Shown: positions 5,595 through 7,038 of the stretch, piece by piece | How the letters are laid out: each line of letters starts with the position of its first letter | Numbering within the stretch: the stretch's first letter is position 1 | DNA from: an uncultured Elusimicrobia bacterium | GTDB lineage: Bacteria; Elusimicrobiota; Elusimicrobia; UBA1565; UBA9628 | Length of the DNA stretch: 7,038 nucleotides | Direction: 5' to 3' | Assembly: GCA_903874575.1 (NCBI GenBank) | Contig: CAIQSZ010000273.1 | Location: 1-7,038 of the forward strand | Notes under the pieces: generated by a model | What the model saw: the letters and a program-made list of their open reading frames with translations, nothing else | Databases searched by the model: none | What the model was told of the DNA's origin: nothing | Position numbers and translations under genes: made by a program

Positions 5595-5630
5595 TATAAT
5601 TCGGATGGAATTAATTCTCACATCGAATTA
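5595..5630 (+). promoter_or_regulatory. -10 box overlapping a nested palindrome upstream of the lipoprotein gene
   Basis: TATAAT at 5595-5600 is a good -10 candidate about 70 nt before the lipoprotein ATG, although the -35 position is poor. Overlapping it, TAATTCG-G-ATG (5597-5607) pairs with CATCGAATTA (5621-5630) with one bulge, and the loop contains the perfect palindrome GAATTAATTC (5608-5617). A repressor or activator bound here would control the promoter, which is inference. Confidence 0.4.
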
Positions 5631-5671
5631 AGTCGGTCGGCCGAATAATAGTTAGGCGTCCGGGAGAAGTC

Positions 5672-6097
5672 ATGAAATATACAGGGCCTGTCGTTTTACT
5701 GATTGCGTTGTCTGGCTGTGCTTCGTCTCCTTTAGTCGCCTTTAGAGGGCCAAGGACAATTTCATTAGAAGGTAAGTCCATCAGTGAAGATAAGGCAGGG
5801 AAATTTACTTCTTGGGTTTGCAGCGATTATTCTAGCGGAGGGAAAACACTCGTTGAGGTGGGAACCTTTTCCGCGCAAGATCTAAATGGCACCGGGTTTG
5901 TCATTTATGACGGAGGTAATTCTGGAGAAGCAACTATATTTCAACGCAAGGGCATAAATCTTAGGTGGGATTGGGGTCCCAAAGGACACTTCGCATTTGT
6001 CCTTAAGCCTGATGGAACCGGACTATTTTATGACTTCAGTAACGCCAACGGTGAAGAGGTGAAGGCTAATGAGGTGTTCAAGTGCAAGCAGCGTTGA
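5672..6097 (+). CDS. Small outer-membrane-type lipoprotein, function unknown
   Basis: A 141-residue predicted lipoprotein. The N-terminus has K2, a hydrophobic stretch PVVLLIALSG, and the lipobox LSGC with C16 as the lipidated residue. Ala17-Ser18 after the Cys (no Asp at +2) suggests sorting to the outer membrane in a diderm. The mature part is Gly-, aromatic- and beta-strand-rich, with GTGFVIYDGGNSGEATIFQ (73-91), LRWDWGPKGHF (97-107) and PDGTGLFYDFSN (113-124). C50 and C138 could form a disulfide tying the ends of a small beta-barrel. The form recalls lysozyme-inhibitor lipoproteins such as MliC, but I cannot show homology. GGGAG (5662-5666) lies 5 nt before ATG 5672. The gene has lower GC than the relaxase and is 76 nt from the next frame on the same strand, so cotranscription is plausible. 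Confidence 0.85.
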   Translation: MKYTGPVVLLIALSGCASSPLVAFRGPRTISLEGKSISEDKAGKFTSWVCSDYSSGGKTLVEVGTFSAQDLNGTGFVIYDGGNSGEATIFQRKGINLRWDWGPKGHFAFVLKPDGTGLFYDFSNANGEEVKANEVFKCKQR

Positions 6098-6173
6098 ACC
6101 CTAACCCTGTCCCAGAAAACTTTGCCAAAACTAGATTTATGAAATTGTGTTCATTGAGTTCCTGGCTTGCGGT

Positions 6174-7038
6174 ATGAAAATAGGGGAAGGTGTTGGCACG
6201 CCATTCGAAGATTCCCGCCGTCGCCTATTAGCCGAGTTTGCGGCATTCCCTGTTTCACCTAAATTCTCAAATGCTTTTGCGGTGCTCGGATTTTCCTCGC
6301 AGCAATTTGCGCTAGCGAAAAGCATTTTGCAAATAGAGGGGGTGGCTCGACCGTGGGAAGTGCGGGCCATGGAGTATGTCTTCGGCAGCATTTCGTGTGC
6401 CCTCGCGTTGAGCTTCGGCTCGAAATTGAAAAACTATACGGTGGGGCCGTTCCAGATTGGCATTATGAAGTCGCTTCAGTGGACTCGGACTCGGGTTACT
6501 CCGAACACTTATTTTAAACGGATGCTTTTCCTTGGGTCAGTTCTAGGCTCCGCACGGATGTTCAAAGTTGCACTGCGATATTCTCGGGCGCGAAAGAATG
6601 GTGCAGTCGATTTGAAATTGTTCTCCGACTTCTATAATGGGATCGGTAATCATCGCCCCCACACGTTGAAATACTCCGAGGTGCTTCAGTACGTGGTGGA
6701 CTCGCATCGAGTGCCCCGAAAACTTGCCAATAATTTTGAGGGACGTGTTATTGAACGCATCGGCTCGCGGCTCGACCGAATACGTCAATTGGTTGATGGT
6801 GGTGAGGCTCTCGACGCAGTCGTTATGCTCAGCAGTGTATCTGAGAGAGGTATTATATTTTCGCGCTACTTCGGGTCCTCGGATGGATCTTATCCCGTCC
6901 TTGATATCCCAAGACCTGTGGGATCAACTTTGAAAGTCGGTCTCTATGCTGCAGCCTTTGAGATGTGCGCGATAAATGCGGGGACTCTCATTGAAGATGC
7001 TCCTTTCGAAATATCTTGGTTAGGAGAAAAAATATCAC
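6174..7038 (+). CDS. Unrecognised protein, 3' end beyond the window
   Basis: This frame has no stop from 6135 to the window edge, over 900 nt of moderate-GC sequence, so it is almost certainly a real gene truncated by the window. At least 288 residues are encoded from ATG 6174. That start has no clear Shine-Dalgarno; GTG 6147 in the same frame is an alternative. The protein begins MKIGEGVGTPFEDSRRRLLA. There is no signal peptide. Residues 49-103 include KSILQIEGVARPWEVRAMEY and KNYTVGPFQIGIMKSLQW. GPFQIG resembles the substrate-groove motif of lysozyme-like or transglycosylase folds (GLMQI-type), with E55, E62 or E67 as possible acids, but this is weak. The rest has many basic and amphipathic helices. 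It follows the lipoprotein gene by 76 nt. I do not recognise the family. Confidence 0.82.
   Translation, partial: MKIGEGVGTPFEDSRRRLLAEFAAFPVSPKFSNAFAVLGFSSQQFALAKSILQIEGVARPWEVRAMEYVFGSISCALALSFGSKLKNYTVGPFQIGIMKSLQWTRTRVTPNTYFKRMLFLGSVLGSARMFKVALRYSRARKNGAVDLKLFSDFYNGIGNHRPHTLKYSEVLQYVVDSHRVPRKLANNFEGRVIERIGSRLDRIRQLVDGGEALDAVVMLSSVSERGIIFSRYFGSSDGSYPVLDIPRPVGSTLKVGLYAAAFEMCAINAGTLIEDAPFEISWLGEKIS

Larger units (their letters stand above)
5296..5671 (+). other. Non-coding, palindrome-rich stretch marking the accessory region
   Basis: No convincing gene is present in these 376 bases. An open frame from GTG 5431 to 5631 has no ribosome site, and its translation looks like chance. GC content falls through the stretch towards 5600. 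It holds an inverted repeat at 5331-5366, a palindrome at 5391-5411, a TATAAT box at 5595-5600 and a nested palindrome at 5597-5630. No clear intrinsic terminator for the relaxase was found. The composition shift suggests that material to the right was acquired separately. Confidence 0.6.

Noticed and set aside
5431..5631. 66-codon frame from a GTG start
   Set aside because: There is no ribosome site, no recognisable features, and it overlaps the palindromic promoter region of the lipoprotein gene.
5651..5657. GTTAGGC just before the lipoprotein gene as an integron cassette boundary
   Set aside because: No matching RYYYAAC-type partner or attC-like hairpin is found upstream, and the site after the gene (CCCTAAC) is imperfect with no attC structure.
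6098..6108. ACCCTAACCC telomere-like repeat
   Set aside because: Only about one and a half units are present, which is chance.
6137..6788. Antisense frames at 6137-6391 and 6543-6788
   Set aside because: Both lie opposite the long open plus-strand frame that runs to the window edge. They are shadows of it.
1..7038. CRISPR array, transposase or insertion sequence, rRNA gene
   Set aside because: No regularly spaced repeats, no transposase motifs with terminal repeats, and no rRNA signatures were seen.

Overview
The window looks like part of a mobile element, a plasmid or an integrative conjugative element, from a high-GC diderm (Gram-negative) bacterium. The main evidence is a complete MobF-type (TrwC/TraI-like) relaxase-helicase at 2080-5295. 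It is preceded by a small operon of an ECF-like sigma factor (462-1229) and a DUF6573-like protein (1204-1650), the latter a family I associate with plasmids. A lipobox lipoprotein (5672-6097) implies a cell with lipoprotein sorting. I cannot name a genus. No coupling protein, type IV secretion gene, replication protein or partition gene is visible, so the window alone cannot separate self-transmissible from merely mobilizable.

Layout. Positions 1-461 are GC-rich, carry no convincing gene and are full of inverted repeats; they lead into the sigma gene. Sigma and DUF6573 overlap by 26 nt and end at a strong hairpin terminator (1663-1691). Positions 1692-2079 are a second structured leader, with a ladder of overlapping hairpins, a hairpin that buries a strong Shine-Dalgarno sequence, a possible 37-codon gene (1937-2050), then a consensus -10 box and a possible nic-like sequence just before the relaxase. 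After the relaxase the base composition falls to visibly lower GC. This accessory part holds a non-coding, palindrome-rich stretch (5296-5671), the lipoprotein gene, and a long reading frame (6174-7038) that is still open at the right edge, so it is a truncated gene.

How it may work together. The relaxase would nick one strand at oriT, stay attached to the 5' end and unwind the plasmid for transfer. The sigma factor and DUF6573 protein form a translationally coupled pair that could switch element genes on. The most unusual signal is regulatory. The sigma gene's Shine-Dalgarno and start codons are complementary over about 19 bp to a segment about 200 nt upstream in its own leader. The Shine-Dalgarno of the 37-codon frame lies in a perfect 9-bp hairpin behind a set of mutually exclusive hairpins. 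Both suggest RNA-level control of entry into the transfer programme, but this is inferred from sequence complementarity and not from folding energies or conservation.

Other oddities are an Asp where the relaxase family normally has its first metal-binding His, a near-leaderless relaxase promoter, a Cys/His-rich N-terminal extension on the sigma factor, and an unrecognised edge gene with a lysozyme-like GPFQIG motif beside the lipoprotein.
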